The notes beneath the pieces were generated by a model, which was given only the letters and a program-made list of their open reading frames with translations, was not told where the DNA came from and made no database searches. This document shows positions 1 through 6,959 of a stretch of 45,395 bases of DNA, piece by piece. Positions within the stretch are counted from its first letter, which is position 1. The number at the start of each line of letters is the position of its first letter. Source of the stretch: an uncultured Verrucomicrobiota bacterium. GTDB taxonomy: Bacteria > Verrucomicrobiota > Verrucomicrobiia > Verrucomicrobiales > Verrucomicrobiaceae. Made by a program: the position numbers and the translations under genes. The stretch lies in contig CAINGK010000116.1 in assembly GCA_903848465.1 (NCBI GenBank), forward strand, positions 1 through 45,395. Direction: 5' to 3'.

Positions 1-1
1 G

Positions 2-75
2 GCACGCCCCATTGGGGGCTGCTGCGTTCGGCATCGCTACGCTCGCCTCACTCCGCAGCCCCCAATGGGGCGTGC
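2..75. repeat. Long inverted repeat, hairpin or REP-like element
   Basis: Two perfect 21-base arms (2-22 and 55-75) face each other across a 32-base loop. The arm begins GCACGCCCCATTGGGGG. The structure lies downstream of the leftward GDSL hydrolase gene, so it could end that transcript, but no T-tract follows on either strand. The rest of the stretch up to 139 has no gene. A dispersed palindromic repeat is as likely as a terminator. Confidence 0.6.
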
Positions 76-139
76 ATTGCAAGGCTAAAGCCTTTTACAG
101 AACAGACTTTACACCCCCGACCTGTGGCATCTTAATCGC

Positions 140-1510
140 TCACTGAACTCCATTGTTTGATGAAACTATGTCCAAACCCAAAGCCGTACGGCCATCAAGT
201 TCTGTCAGACCGATGGCCTGCTGCCACTGCCAGGTGCGGTGGCAGCTTTTGAAGACGAGCACGTTCCAGCCGGGGCGTAGTTCTACTTCGCGGGAAGCCT
301 GGTGTTTTGGTTCCTGCGTGATGAGGTTGGAGTAAAGACGCTGGCCGTTGAGCCAGACGGTGAGGTGGATGGCTGAGCCGACGCCGGAGGTTTTGAGGTC
401 GAGCTTGAGCTTGCGCGGCTTGTCAGAGCGAATCCAATGTGCACCGTAGCCTGCCTCGAAATTTTGGCCAAAGCAGATGCCTGCAAAGTCCACACTGCCA
501 GGGTTGGCACCATCAGTCAGATTGATCGTGGATTGAAAAGGATGCCATGCCAGTGGAGCGCCACCTGCCTTGGCAGGGGACTTGGTAAAGTCTTCACCAC
601 GTTCAATGGCGAGGTCGATGGGATTGGGGGCGAGATCGGCATCGGCTGGTTTTTCCTGCCAGCCACGCAGGATGAGGCCGCTGGCAACCAGCCATGGTGG
701 CGGGGCTGTGGGAGCTGGACCGGGTTTCAGATTGGCCAGGGTTTTGTCCAAACTCTCGGTCTTTAACCACGTGGCGGCCTTCCCCTCGCCGAGTCCGCTC
801 AGCATGGCCTGAGCGATCACGACATGGCCGGTGGTGCCCGGGTGGATGCGATCACCTGCGAGCGAGAAATCAGGCTGTGTGCGCCGGGCCTGGTTGAGGG
901 CGTCCCAATACATCGCATTGGTCGGCAGCAGGCGTGCCTTCAATTCGGCGGCGAGTTTGGCGATGCGCTCATTCATGCGTGACATGACGCGATTTTTGGG
1001 CGTCCCGGGGTCTTCAGTCTGGGGTGTGATGGTCGCGAGGCCGATGACTTTGGGTTTCAGCCTGGCGTTGAGGATGCTGATCAGTTCACGATAGTTCGCC
1101 AGCCATTGGTCCAGGCTTTCCTCCGTCTCATTCACATAGGGCGCGAGCACGTCGTTCATGCCGAGCATCACAACCATGACATCCGCAGGCTTCGCCAGTG
1201 CGGCAGCGACCTCAACACCTTTCACATCGAGATCATGCTTCTGTTTGTCCTCATTTTTGGCCAGATTCAGCCAGGCACCCACGCCCATGCCGCTGCCACC
1301 GAGCGGCACGAGATCTGGTTTTGCATCGGGGTACGCCGCGCTCAAAGCCTCGCGCACTTTGAATACATATCCCGCGCCCAACCAGCCGCCACCCTGACCG
1401 GTGATGCTGTCGCCGATGAAGACCACGCGTGCGTTGCCATTGAGGCTGGCAGAGTCCGCGGCAATCGCGGCTGCACTGAAAAGCAGCCACGCAAAAAGGA
1501 GATGCTTCAT
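140..1510 (-). CDS. Exported SGNH/GDSL-family hydrolase
   Basis: This is a 456-residue protein with a signal peptide (about residues 1-18, ending AIAA). The SGNH fold is clear: block I GDSIT has the nucleophile Ser35, block III reads GMND (Asn119), and block V has Asp220 and His223 in DRIHP. The catalytic triad is therefore Ser35-Asp220-His223, typical of esterases acting on acyl or acetyl groups of polysaccharides. The hydrolase domain ends near residue 240. The roughly 200 further residues look like a beta-rich accessory region of unknown role, possibly carbohydrate-binding. It is the last gene of a leftward run and starts 18 bases after the SDR gene. The natural substrate cannot be read from the sequence. 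Confidence 0.85.
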   Translation of the reverse strand: MKHLLFAWLLFSAAAIAADSASLNGNARVVFIGDSITGQGGGWLGAGYVFKVREALSAAYPDAKPDLVPLGGSGMGVGAWLNLAKNEDKQKHDLDVKGVEVAAALAKPADVMVVMLGMNDVLAPYVNETEESLDQWLANYRELISILNARLKPKVIGLATITPQTEDPGTPKNRVMSRMNERIAKLAAELKARLLPTNAMYWDALNQARRTQPDFSLAGDRIHPGTTGHVVIAQAMLSGLGEGKAATWLKTESLDKTLANLKPGPAPTAPPPWLVASGLILRGWQEKPADADLAPNPIDLAIERGEDFTKSPAKAGGAPLAWHPFQSTINLTDGANPGSVDFAGICFGQNFEAGYGAHWIRSDKPRKLKLDLKTSGVGSAIHLTVWLNGQRLYSNLITQEPKHQASREVELRPGWNVLVFKSCHRTWQWQQAIGLTELDGRTALGLDIVSSNNGVQ

Positions 1511-1528
1511 ATTGCGGAGAGAGATGGA

Positions 1529-2239
1529 TTACGCTGGCTTCACCGAGAAATCGCTGTCGTCGAGCGAGCGCAGCACGAGTTCGCGGGGAACGCAGAAATC
1601 GTCCATTTCGATGCAGCTCACGATGCCGTTCGCGATGTGTTCGGGCTTGAGAAAAAGCTGTTTGGGGGCCTGCCGCTGCGAGGCATCGTCCCAAAACGCC
1701 GTGTCAACGCCGCCGGGCAGGATGGCAGTGACACGGATGCGATGCGCGGCGGCTTCCTCTGCTAGGCCCTGGGTGAAGCCGCGCACGCCCCACTTCGCGG
1801 CACAGTAAACGGTCTCGCTCGGAATGCCGCGCAGGCTGGCAGTGGAGATGACGTTGACGATGTGGCCGTGCTTGTGCGGCATCATGGCCTTCAGGGCTGC
1901 TTGGGAACCGAGAATCGTGCCTTTGAGATTCACCGCCAGCATGAGGTCGATCTCCTCCTCGGTGTAGTCAGGAATCCAGCGATGACGAGCGAGACCGGCG
2001 TTGTTCACCCAGACATCGATGGGACCGAGTTGCTCGGTGATTTGATTGACGGCTGCTTGAACATCCGCAGCGCAGGAGACATCGCAGCGAATCGACAGCG
2101 CGTGCGGATGGTCGATCACGACGTTTTCGAGATCGAGCAGGGCCACCCGCGCACCGCGTGCGAGCAGGGCTTGAGAAGTGGCAAGGCCGATGCCTTTGGC
2201 ACCGCCGGTGACGGCGCAGACTTGGTTGGTGAGGTTCAT
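1529..2239 (-). CDS. Short-chain dehydrogenase/reductase (SDR)
   Basis: This is a 236-residue classical SDR. It has the cofactor-binding glycine motif TGGAKGIG at residues 11-18, NNAG at 79-82, a serine around 132-135 and the catalytic pair Tyr145/Lys149 (YCAAK). Asp36, at the end of the second strand, suggests NAD(H) rather than NADP(H) preference by family rule. The ATG at 2239 overlaps the TGA of the upstream TrkA-C gene in an ATGA arrangement, so translation is probably coupled. An upstream in-frame extension exists, but it runs inside the neighbour and lacks SDR character, so I start at MNLTNQ. Substrate is unknown; SDR specificity cannot be inferred from sequence alone. Confidence 0.88.
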   Translation of the reverse strand: MNLTNQVCAVTGGAKGIGLATSQALLARGARVALLDLENVVIDHPHALSIRCDVSCAADVQAAVNQITEQLGPIDVWVNNAGLARHRWIPDYTEEEIDLMLAVNLKGTILGSQAALKAMMPHKHGHIVNVISTASLRGIPSETVYCAAKWGVRGFTQGLAEEAAAHRIRVTAILPGGVDTAFWDDASQRQAPKQLFLKPEHIANGIVSCIEMDDFCVPRELVLRSLDDSDFSVKPA

Positions 2240-2946
2240 GGATCTTTGTGTTTGGTTCCGGGTTGCTCCACGGGCTGTGTCATGGCCTGAAGGGCGGATT
2301 CTTTGCCATAGGCGGTGAGTGCGTCGCCTGCCAGGATCATGTCGTCCCGAGCTGGAATGCCGGAATGGATGTTGCCGTCGCGTTTGATGGCAAGAATGAC
2401 GACGCCACGATCCCATGGGCGCGAATCACGTAGCGTACGGCCCGCGAGATAACTTCCTGCTGGTACCTCGATCTCGGAAACGACGTAGCCGTGCTGGATG
2501 CGCAGCAGCAGTTCGTAATCGAGCGCATGCACCATCCCGGTGCGTTCAAGGGTGTGCTGGATGAGGTGGTCGAGCACTTTTTGAAACCACGTGAGGCGGG
2601 AGATAAACAGCAGTAGGATGAGTCCCCCGATGAGCCAGCCGAGCATGAGCATGGTGTCGCCACCGGAACCGCTTTGCAGCAGGGTCACAATGAGCGTGGC
2701 GAGTGCGGAGGTGAGGCCGACGTTCCCCGCGAGAATGAGGTCGCGGATGATGCGGCGGCGTACGGGATGGTTCACAACGAGTTCCGTTTCCTTGGTGGTG
2801 AACCCGACGCCAAAAAAAGCGGAGTAGGCCTGAAAGCTGGCCGTGTCCCAGCTGATGCCGGTCATCATCAGCGCCGTCGAACCCACGCGTACCACCAGCA
2901 GCGAGACAAGGGCGATGACGAGCAGTGCGATGACGGGTGCGACCAT
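2236..2946 (-). CDS. Membrane protein with RCK/TrkA C-terminal domain
   Basis: This 236-residue protein has hydrophobic segments near residues 3-25, 72-92 and 98-116. A soluble C-terminal half (about 145-225) has the feel of an RCK_C/TrkA-C domain: an EIEVPAGSYLAGRTL stretch, then RDDMILAGDALTAYG. In potassium channels and transporters such domains bind nucleotides or ions and gate transport. Here the membrane part is too short for a complete Trk or Kef transporter, so it is more likely a small regulatory membrane protein of the kind that databases name only by its TrkA-C domain. It ends in a 4-base overlap with the SDR gene and begins 24 bases after the MORN lipoprotein gene. Confidence 0.75.
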   Translation of the reverse strand: MVAPVIALLVIALVSLLVVRVGSTALMMTGISWDTASFQAYSAFFGVGFTTKETELVVNHPVRRRIIRDLILAGNVGLTSALATLIVTLLQSGSGGDTMLMLGWLIGGLILLLFISRLTWFQKVLDHLIQHTLERTGMVHALDYELLLRIQHGYVVSEIEVPAGSYLAGRTLRDSRPWDRGVVILAIKRDGNIHSGIPARDDMILAGDALTAYGKESALQAMTQPVEQPGTKHKDP

Positions 2947-2970
2947 GAACTTGAGTTTAAAGCTTCAGGT

Positions 2971-3351
2971 TCAGAGATGCTTCTCGCTGATGGATTTGTC
3001 GTGATCGTAAATTTGCTCCTTCGTTTGGCGGCCCTTCAAGTCCCAGTAGCGGTTGAGGCCGTGGCGCTGACCATGGTCAAAGTTGGTTTCAGCAGACTGC
3101 TGGCCGTTCTCGTACCATTCCTTCATCACGCCGTGCATTTTACCGTTGATGTAGGGATATTCTCCCTTTGCTTTTCCGTTGGAATGCTTGCTGCGGATGA
3201 TGCCTGTGTACGGCTTGCCCTTGTAATTTGCCTCTTTGCCCTCATTTAGCATTTCGACGTCTTTGTCGAAGAAATCGACTGTGGCGGGCTGTTTTTCTCC
3301 ACAGGCGGAGAGGCTGAGTGCGCAGAGCAGAAGGATGAAGAGCTGTTTCAT
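2971..3351 (-). CDS. Lipoprotein with MORN/YwqK-type repeats
   Basis: This 126-residue protein has a lipobox, LSAC, with the lipidated cysteine at residue 17. The mature part carries MORN-like repeats of the YwqK family: GKPYTG, NGKAKGEYPYINGKMHG, WYENGQ, then GQRHGLNRYW. Databases often call such proteins 'toxin-antitoxin system YwqK family antitoxin', but there is no toxin gene next door and the lipobox points to an envelope protein, so that name should not be read as a function. MORN repeats form beta-hairpin ladders that bind lipids or proteins. It sits 47 bases downstream of the heme c protein gene in the same direction. Confidence 0.8.
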   Translation of the reverse strand: MKQLFILLLCALSLSACGEKQPATVDFFDKDVEMLNEGKEANYKGKPYTGIIRSKHSNGKAKGEYPYINGKMHGVMKEWYENGQQSAETNFDHGQRHGLNRYWDLKGRQTKEQIYDHDKSISEKHL

Positions 3352-3398
3352 GCGCGCAGGTTGGAGATGGAGCGGGAGTTTTCAACTCGCAGCACGAC

Positions 3399-4766
3399 TC
3401 ACTTTGCCGCCAGTGCCTTCTTCCACTCCGCGGGTGCGCCAGGCAGTGTCTCAGCGAGGATGCGCCGAATGTGTCCGCGCTCGGTATCGCTGAGGTAGGC
3501 GTACTGGCCGGTGGTGTCCTTGCCTTCCAGGATGGTCCAGAGGCGGTGCAGGACGGTTTGTTTCAGCGGGGCAGTGAGGTGCTGAAAGGTTTGGGAGTAA
3601 ACCATGTAGCTGCAGCGGTATTTGAAGAGGCGGTGCAGGAGCTGAAAGTCCTTCAGGCTGCGGCCATTACTGCTTTGCGGGGCGCGTTGGGTGAAGGCGG
3701 TCTGGAATGCGGGATCTCCCTCGATTCCACCTTCGGGCAGGGCGGCTTCGTCCTTGAAGAGCAGGGCCTCAACAACGTCCTCAGCAGAATGGTCGATGAT
3801 GCGGCGCGCGGTGCCGGTGGGTTCGCTCATGACGGTTTCGCCCAGTTCACGCTGGAGGCTGGTCTGCATGTGCATAGCGCGCAAGGAAGATTGATTCGCT
3901 TTAGTGAGGATGTTTTGCACACTGGTCTGGTGTTCCAGCACCATGAGGGCGACGATGTCGCTCTGCTTGCGCTGATAGGGAGTGACATCGAAAAACTTGG
4001 CGAGGTTGGAAACGTTTGCGCCAGCTTTGAAGTCAATGGTGATGGTCTGATCGTTCTTCTCGGTGGCAGTGACGTTGCCACGATGCAGGACGCTGCCGTG
4101 TTTACCGGTGACGTACCAGCCGCCCCAGCGCTCGCTGAACGGGGTCGTCGTATCGACGACGGTGCTGCCCTGGCTCATGATGGGATGGCCTTCCGGGCCG
4201 GGGTACACCGAGCGCACGATGACGCCAGGAACCTCGGGCGTGAAGGGGCCGCCGTGGCAGCTCAGGCAACTGTTGTCGCGCTGGAAATGCAGTGGCTTGG
4301 CGGGCTCTTCATACGGATCGAGCAGGTAGAAGATGGGGCCGAGCTTCAGATCAATGGTGGCCACCTCGATCGAACCACCGAGGCAGTAGCCCACGTAGGC
4401 GTTGTCACCGAAATAGACCACGCGCGGTGTCTGCGGGCTGATGCGGTCGTTCTGCTTGCTGGTCTTGGAGAAAACCATGACTTGCGACTCCTGTGGGATG
4501 TCGAACTGCTTCATCACATCGCGCAGTACGGTCCAGGCATCGGTGCGGTCGATTTTGACTTTGCCTGCGGTCATGAGCCTTTCAAGGCGTTGAGCGGCGT
4601 CGTTGGGCGTGGTGTCGGAGTAGCGGATGGGAGCGTTCTCGTACTCATCTTCGGCATGGAGAGTGATGAATGACGAAATCAACATGACGAAGCTCAACCA
4701 CAAGAGGGATAAGTATTGCGTTGGAGCACTGGAGAAAGAGGTTGGCATGGCTGGGTGTTTTGACAT
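3399..4766 (-). CDS. Exported single-heme c-type cytochrome-like protein
   Basis: This 455-residue protein has an N-terminal export signal (hydrophobic core about residues 18-36, cleavage likely after LHA). There is one heme c attachment site, CLSCH, at 167-171, followed by a conserved-looking stretch with VRSVYPGPEGHP and ERWGGWYVTGKHG. Cytochrome-like proteins with this WGGWYVTG region occur in planctomycetes and verrucomicrobia without a described role (from memory, not checked). Candidate distal heme ligands are not obvious. The gene starts 3 bases after the stop of the NsrR-like regulator gene, so the two are almost certainly cotranscribed. I infer, without proof, that it handles electrons or NO-related chemistry in the periplasm. 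Confidence 0.72.
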   Translation of the reverse strand: MSKHPAMPTSFSSAPTQYLSLLWLSFVMLISSFITLHAEDEYENAPIRYSDTTPNDAAQRLERLMTAGKVKIDRTDAWTVLRDVMKQFDIPQESQVMVFSKTSKQNDRISPQTPRVVYFGDNAYVGYCLGGSIEVATIDLKLGPIFYLLDPYEEPAKPLHFQRDNSCLSCHGGPFTPEVPGVIVRSVYPGPEGHPIMSQGSTVVDTTTPFSERWGGWYVTGKHGSVLHRGNVTATEKNDQTITIDFKAGANVSNLAKFFDVTPYQRKQSDIVALMVLEHQTSVQNILTKANQSSLRAMHMQTSLQRELGETVMSEPTGTARRIIDHSAEDVVEALLFKDEAALPEGGIEGDPAFQTAFTQRAPQSSNGRSLKDFQLLHRLFKYRCSYMVYSQTFQHLTAPLKQTVLHRLWTILEGKDTTGQYAYLSDTERGHIRRILAETLPGAPAEWKKALAAK

Positions 4767-4769
4767 TCG

Positions 4770-5210
4770 TCATTGCTGCGGCAGCAGCCTCTCCTTCATG
4801 CCCTTGCCTGCGGAACCGGTGACGAGATCACGCAGCGTGTGGCGGTCGAGAGTTTCGTAAAAGGCGTTCACGGCCTGGGAGAGCGCGCCTTTGAGGCGGC
4901 AGGAACCGTTGATGGGGCAGGTGTTGTGCTGCTTGTCGAAACATTCGACGATGAAAGGCGTGTCCTCCGTGCGGCGCACGACCATGCCGATGCGGATGTC
5001 TTCTGGGGGCATGCCCAGGGCAATACCACCTCCTCTGCCACGGCGGGTTTCGAGGTAGCCGAGCTTGGCGAGAAAGTTCACCACCTTTACCAGATGGTGC
5101 CGCGAGATGTCGTAGGCTGCAGCGACTTCGCTGAGGGAAAACGTTTCCCCTTTCAGCGCGGCAAACATGAGCACGCGCAGGGAATAATCGGAGAAAAGAC
5201 TGAGTCGCAT
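4770..5210 (-). CDS. nsrR: Rrf2-family iron-sulfur regulator, NsrR-like
   Basis: This 146-residue transcription factor has an N-terminal winged helix (MRLSLFSDYSLRVLMFAA, then the recognition helix ISRHHLVKVVNFL). Three cysteines, Cys90, Cys98 and Cys104, are spaced C-X7-C-X5-C, the arrangement of NsrR proteins that hold an NO-sensitive [4Fe-4S] cluster. RGRGGG in the wing is also typical. NsrR represses NO-detoxification genes and releases DNA when NO destroys the cluster. It heads a leftward run of six genes, and a dyad matching the NsrR operator pattern lies 22 bases upstream of its start, consistent with autoregulation. Other Rrf2 members such as IscR and RirA differ in cysteine spacing, and the start (YSLRVLMF) fits NsrR best. 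Confidence 0.85.
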   Translation of the reverse strand: MRLSLFSDYSLRVLMFAALKGETFSLSEVAAAYDISRHHLVKVVNFLAKLGYLETRRGRGGGIALGMPPEDIRIGMVVRRTEDTPFIVECFDKQHNTCPINGSCRLKGALSQAVNAFYETLDRHTLRDLVTGSAGKGMKERLLPQQ

Positions 5211-5231
5211 GCCACGATTTACGAGGGCAGG

Positions 5232-5266
5232 GGTTTAAACTTGCATCTGGCATGCATGTTTAAACC
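5232..5266. promoter_or_regulatory. Near-perfect dyad, candidate NsrR operator
   Basis: The left arm GGTTTAAACTTGCAT (5232-5246) and right arm ATGCATGTTTAAACC (5252-5266) are inverted copies with one mismatch across a 5-base spacer. The core TGCAT-N5-ATGCA is the same geometry as the classical NsrR operator (AAGATGCATTT-N-AAATGCATCTT, from memory). It lies just upstream of the NsrR-like gene, as expected for autorepression. No convincing -35/-10 pair could be assigned, so how it blocks transcription is inferred. Confidence 0.7.
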
Positions 5267-5320
5267 AAGCTGCGGCAAGAGTGGCGCAGGGGAGGACAAG
5301 ATCTGCGCAATGCAGTCACA

Positions 5321-5349
5321 AAAAAGCCCAGAGACGCCGTCTCCGGGCT
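5321..5349 (-). terminator. Rho-independent terminator of the Cys-rich lipoprotein gene
   Basis: An 11-base stem (5325-5335 with 5339-5349, one mismatch, 3-base loop) is followed on the minus strand by a run of five T. It starts about 30 bases after the stop of the small gene at 5381-5551. Confidence 0.8.
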
Positions 5350-5380
5350 TCGAGATTCAATTCTGCCAGAGCGGCAGGGA

Positions 5381-5551
5381 TTAGTGCTTGGTGCTCTTCT
5401 TGGCGGCCGGCGCTGCACAGCAGGAGGCGGTGGCGGGCGTAGCGCAGCAGGAGGAGGCAGCCTTTTTCTTCGCGAAGATACAGTGGCCGTTGGAGCAGTT
5501 GCTCAGCAGGAGGCTGGAAGAGGCGAGAGCAAGGGTGAGAAGCAATTTCAT
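5381..5551 (-). CDS. Small cysteine-rich lipoprotein
   Basis: This 56-residue protein has a hydrophobic leader and a lipobox-like LSNC with the cysteine at residue 19. The mature part holds two CC pairs (SSCC and ASCC) in an alanine-, lysine- and proline-rich tail ending KKSTKH. I start at the ATG at 5551 (MKLLLTLALA) because the upstream in-frame extension lacks a leader. Its own terminator follows. No family is recognised. Paired cysteines suggest metal binding or disulfides, but this is only inference. It lies upstream of the NsrR-like run but is separated from it by the terminator and the dyad. Confidence 0.65.
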   Translation of the reverse strand: MKLLLTLALASSSLLLSNCSNGHCIFAKKKAASSCCATPATASCCAAPAAKKSTKH

Positions 5552-5696
5552 GATGATGTTGGTGTGGATGTCTTGAGACTGGCTAAGGCCGGATGACCTG
5601 TGCCAGGTAATTAAGAGCATAAATCTAACGGGTTATTTCAGTCAATCACAAGAATAAATGCAAATTGAGCCATGCTTGGTTCCGAGCGCAGGCATG

Positions 5697-5725
5697 AAAA
5701 AGCCCGGAAGGTTCGCTTCCGGGCT
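5697..5725 (-). terminator. Rho-independent terminator of the small exported protein gene
   Basis: A perfect 10-base stem (AGCCCGGAAG at 5701-5710 with CTTCCGGGCT at 5716-5725) has the loop GTTCG. On the minus strand it is followed by a run of T. It lies 31 bases beyond the stop of the gene at 5757-6011. The stem resembles the terminator at 5321-5349. Confidence 0.85.
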
Positions 5726-5756
5726 TCTTGGGTGAAAAGATCACCACAAAATGAGA

Positions 5757-6011
5757 TCAGCCTTCCTTGAGGGTCTCCACTTTCTTGTGGGAGCTGGTGG
5801 CGGTCACTTTCTTGCCGACGAGCTTGTCAGCGCCGGAGAGGGCGGCGGTCAGGGTGAGCTTGACTTCTTTGCCAGCGGATTCGATCACGATGGACTTGGA
5901 GTCAGCGTCAACGGACTTGAGCGTGCCGGTGGTGGTGTCGATTTTGCCGCAGCCAGCGAAAGCAGACACGGAGAGGCCGAGAACGGCGAGGGTGGTGAGG
6001 ATGGATTTCAT
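5757..6011 (-). CDS. Small exported protein of unknown function
   Basis: This 84-residue protein has a clear signal peptide (MKSILTTLAVLGLSVSAFAG). The mature part of roughly 65 residues is hydrophilic and probably beta-rich: TGTLKSVDADSKSIVIES, then GKEVKLTLTAAL, then LVGKKVTATSSHKK. The pattern of a short strand, a charged turn and a 'GKKVTA' strand recalls small OB-like or copper-tolerance-type periplasmic domains, but no family is firmly recognised. I start at 6011 because the leader begins there; the extension to 6071 does not look coding. The gene has its own terminator and is divergent from the gene at 6165. Confidence 0.7.
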   Translation of the reverse strand: MKSILTTLAVLGLSVSAFAGCGKIDTTTGTLKSVDADSKSIVIESAGKEVKLTLTAALSGADKLVGKKVTATSSHKKVETLKEG

Positions 6012-6132
6012 GTTGTGTTTGAATGAGGTTAGCTTTCCGTCAGGGAAGTGACCGAGCGGATTTGCACCCATTCAAAACGATGGTTGCCCCCCCTGCCAAT
6101 CAAAAAATGTGGGGTTTTTGAAAAAAGCTCGT

Positions 6133-6151
6133 CACAGGCCCCCGGCCTGTG
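6133..6151. repeat. Short GC hairpin, REP-like
   Basis: CACAGGCC (6133-6140) and GGCCTGTG (6144-6151) form an 8-base perfect hairpin with a CCC loop. It lies in the divergent gap between 6011 and 6165, 13 bases before the ATG of the next gene. The same style of 'acaggcc...ggcctgt' motif is common between genes in this phylum (from memory), so a dispersed repeat is more likely than an operator. Confidence 0.45.
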
Positions 6152-6164
6152 CCACGCTGGCAGG

Positions 6165-6905
6165 ATGAAGAACATGGCACCCAGCCTCTGCATGCTCGCC
6201 CTTCTGGCGTTCGCCTCTCCCTGTTTGGCGCATCCGCTGCCGGATGTGGCCGTACGTGCTCATTTCGAGCAAAACGGGGACTGGATGCTCCAGGTGGAGA
6301 TCGATCCGCGTAGTTTCCAGCCGGATCCCAATGTGGCCCCTTACCTCACGAATGCCGACCTGGGTGTCACGCCTGCGGAGCAGCAGGCAAAACTCAAGGC
6401 GCAGGCCCGCGAGTATGTGCTGCGGGTGGTCGAGGTCGTACTTGACCCCGTGGTGGAGGTGAAGCCCGATCTGGCCTGGGAGTTTACTGCCGCAGAAAAT
6501 GTGCCCCTGAAACTGCCCGAAGACCCGGTCATGCTCACGGGCACTTGGCGCACGAAGCTCCCCGCCGGCAGCACGGGCTACTCGATCAAGGCCTTGCCTG
6601 GGGGAACCCTGAGCGTGCTGTATCACAACACCGCTCTCGGCAAAAAAGTCGAGCGCTACCAAATCCTCTTTCCTGGAGAAACCAGCTATGTGCTGGATTT
6701 GAAGACCTTCACGCCGCGCACCAAGGCACCGCCGCCCATCACCGCTGAATCCTTGGAGGCGGCCGCTGCGGCGGCTGGCGCTCCCGATGCCCTGTGTGCG
6801 TTGTGCGGAACCGATTCAAAGGAGCGTTACACACTGTCGGCGGTGGCTGCTGTGGCGGGCATCGTGGGGCTCGTCACCTGGCTGCGGAAGCGGAAGGCGG
6901 CTTGA
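6165..6905 (+). CDS. Exported protein anchored by a C-terminal membrane helix, unknown function
   Basis: This 246-residue protein has a signal peptide (about residues 1-22, ending CLA before HPLPDV). The ectodomain has features of a beta-sandwich: VAVRAHFEQNGDWMLQVEID near the start and YSIKALPGGTLSVLYHN in the middle. It is followed by an alanine-rich linker, a CALC pair of cysteines, one membrane helix (about 218-237) and a basic tail LRKRKAA. The layout, a short anchor followed by a positive tail, is that of a surface or periplasmic protein tethered to the inner membrane; sorting by a PEP-CTERM-like route is possible but the motif is not present. I start at the ATG at 6165 where the leader begins. 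It is 54 bases ahead of the MurU-like gene. Confidence 0.7.
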   Translation: MKNMAPSLCMLALLAFASPCLAHPLPDVAVRAHFEQNGDWMLQVEIDPRSFQPDPNVAPYLTNADLGVTPAEQQAKLKAQAREYVLRVVEVVLDPVVEVKPDLAWEFTAAENVPLKLPEDPVMLTGTWRTKLPAGSTGYSIKALPGGTLSVLYHNTALGKKVERYQILFPGETSYVLDLKTFTPRTKAPPPITAESLEAAAAAAGAPDALCALCGTDSKERYTLSAVAAVAGIVGLVTWLRKRKAA

Positions 6906-6959
6906 GTCGTCGTGGCAACTTCCGTTTGCACCGCCAGCGTGTCCGCGTAAGTCCCGCGC

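Noticed and set aside
2971..3351. Toxin-antitoxin antitoxin (YwqK) reading of the MORN lipoprotein
   Set aside because: No toxin gene adjoins, and the lipobox places the protein in the envelope; the database label is not evidence of a TA system.
3471..4673. 400-codon plus-strand frame opposite the heme protein gene
   Set aside because: Antisense to a gene with signal peptide, CLSCH motif and tight operon spacing; no motif of its own.
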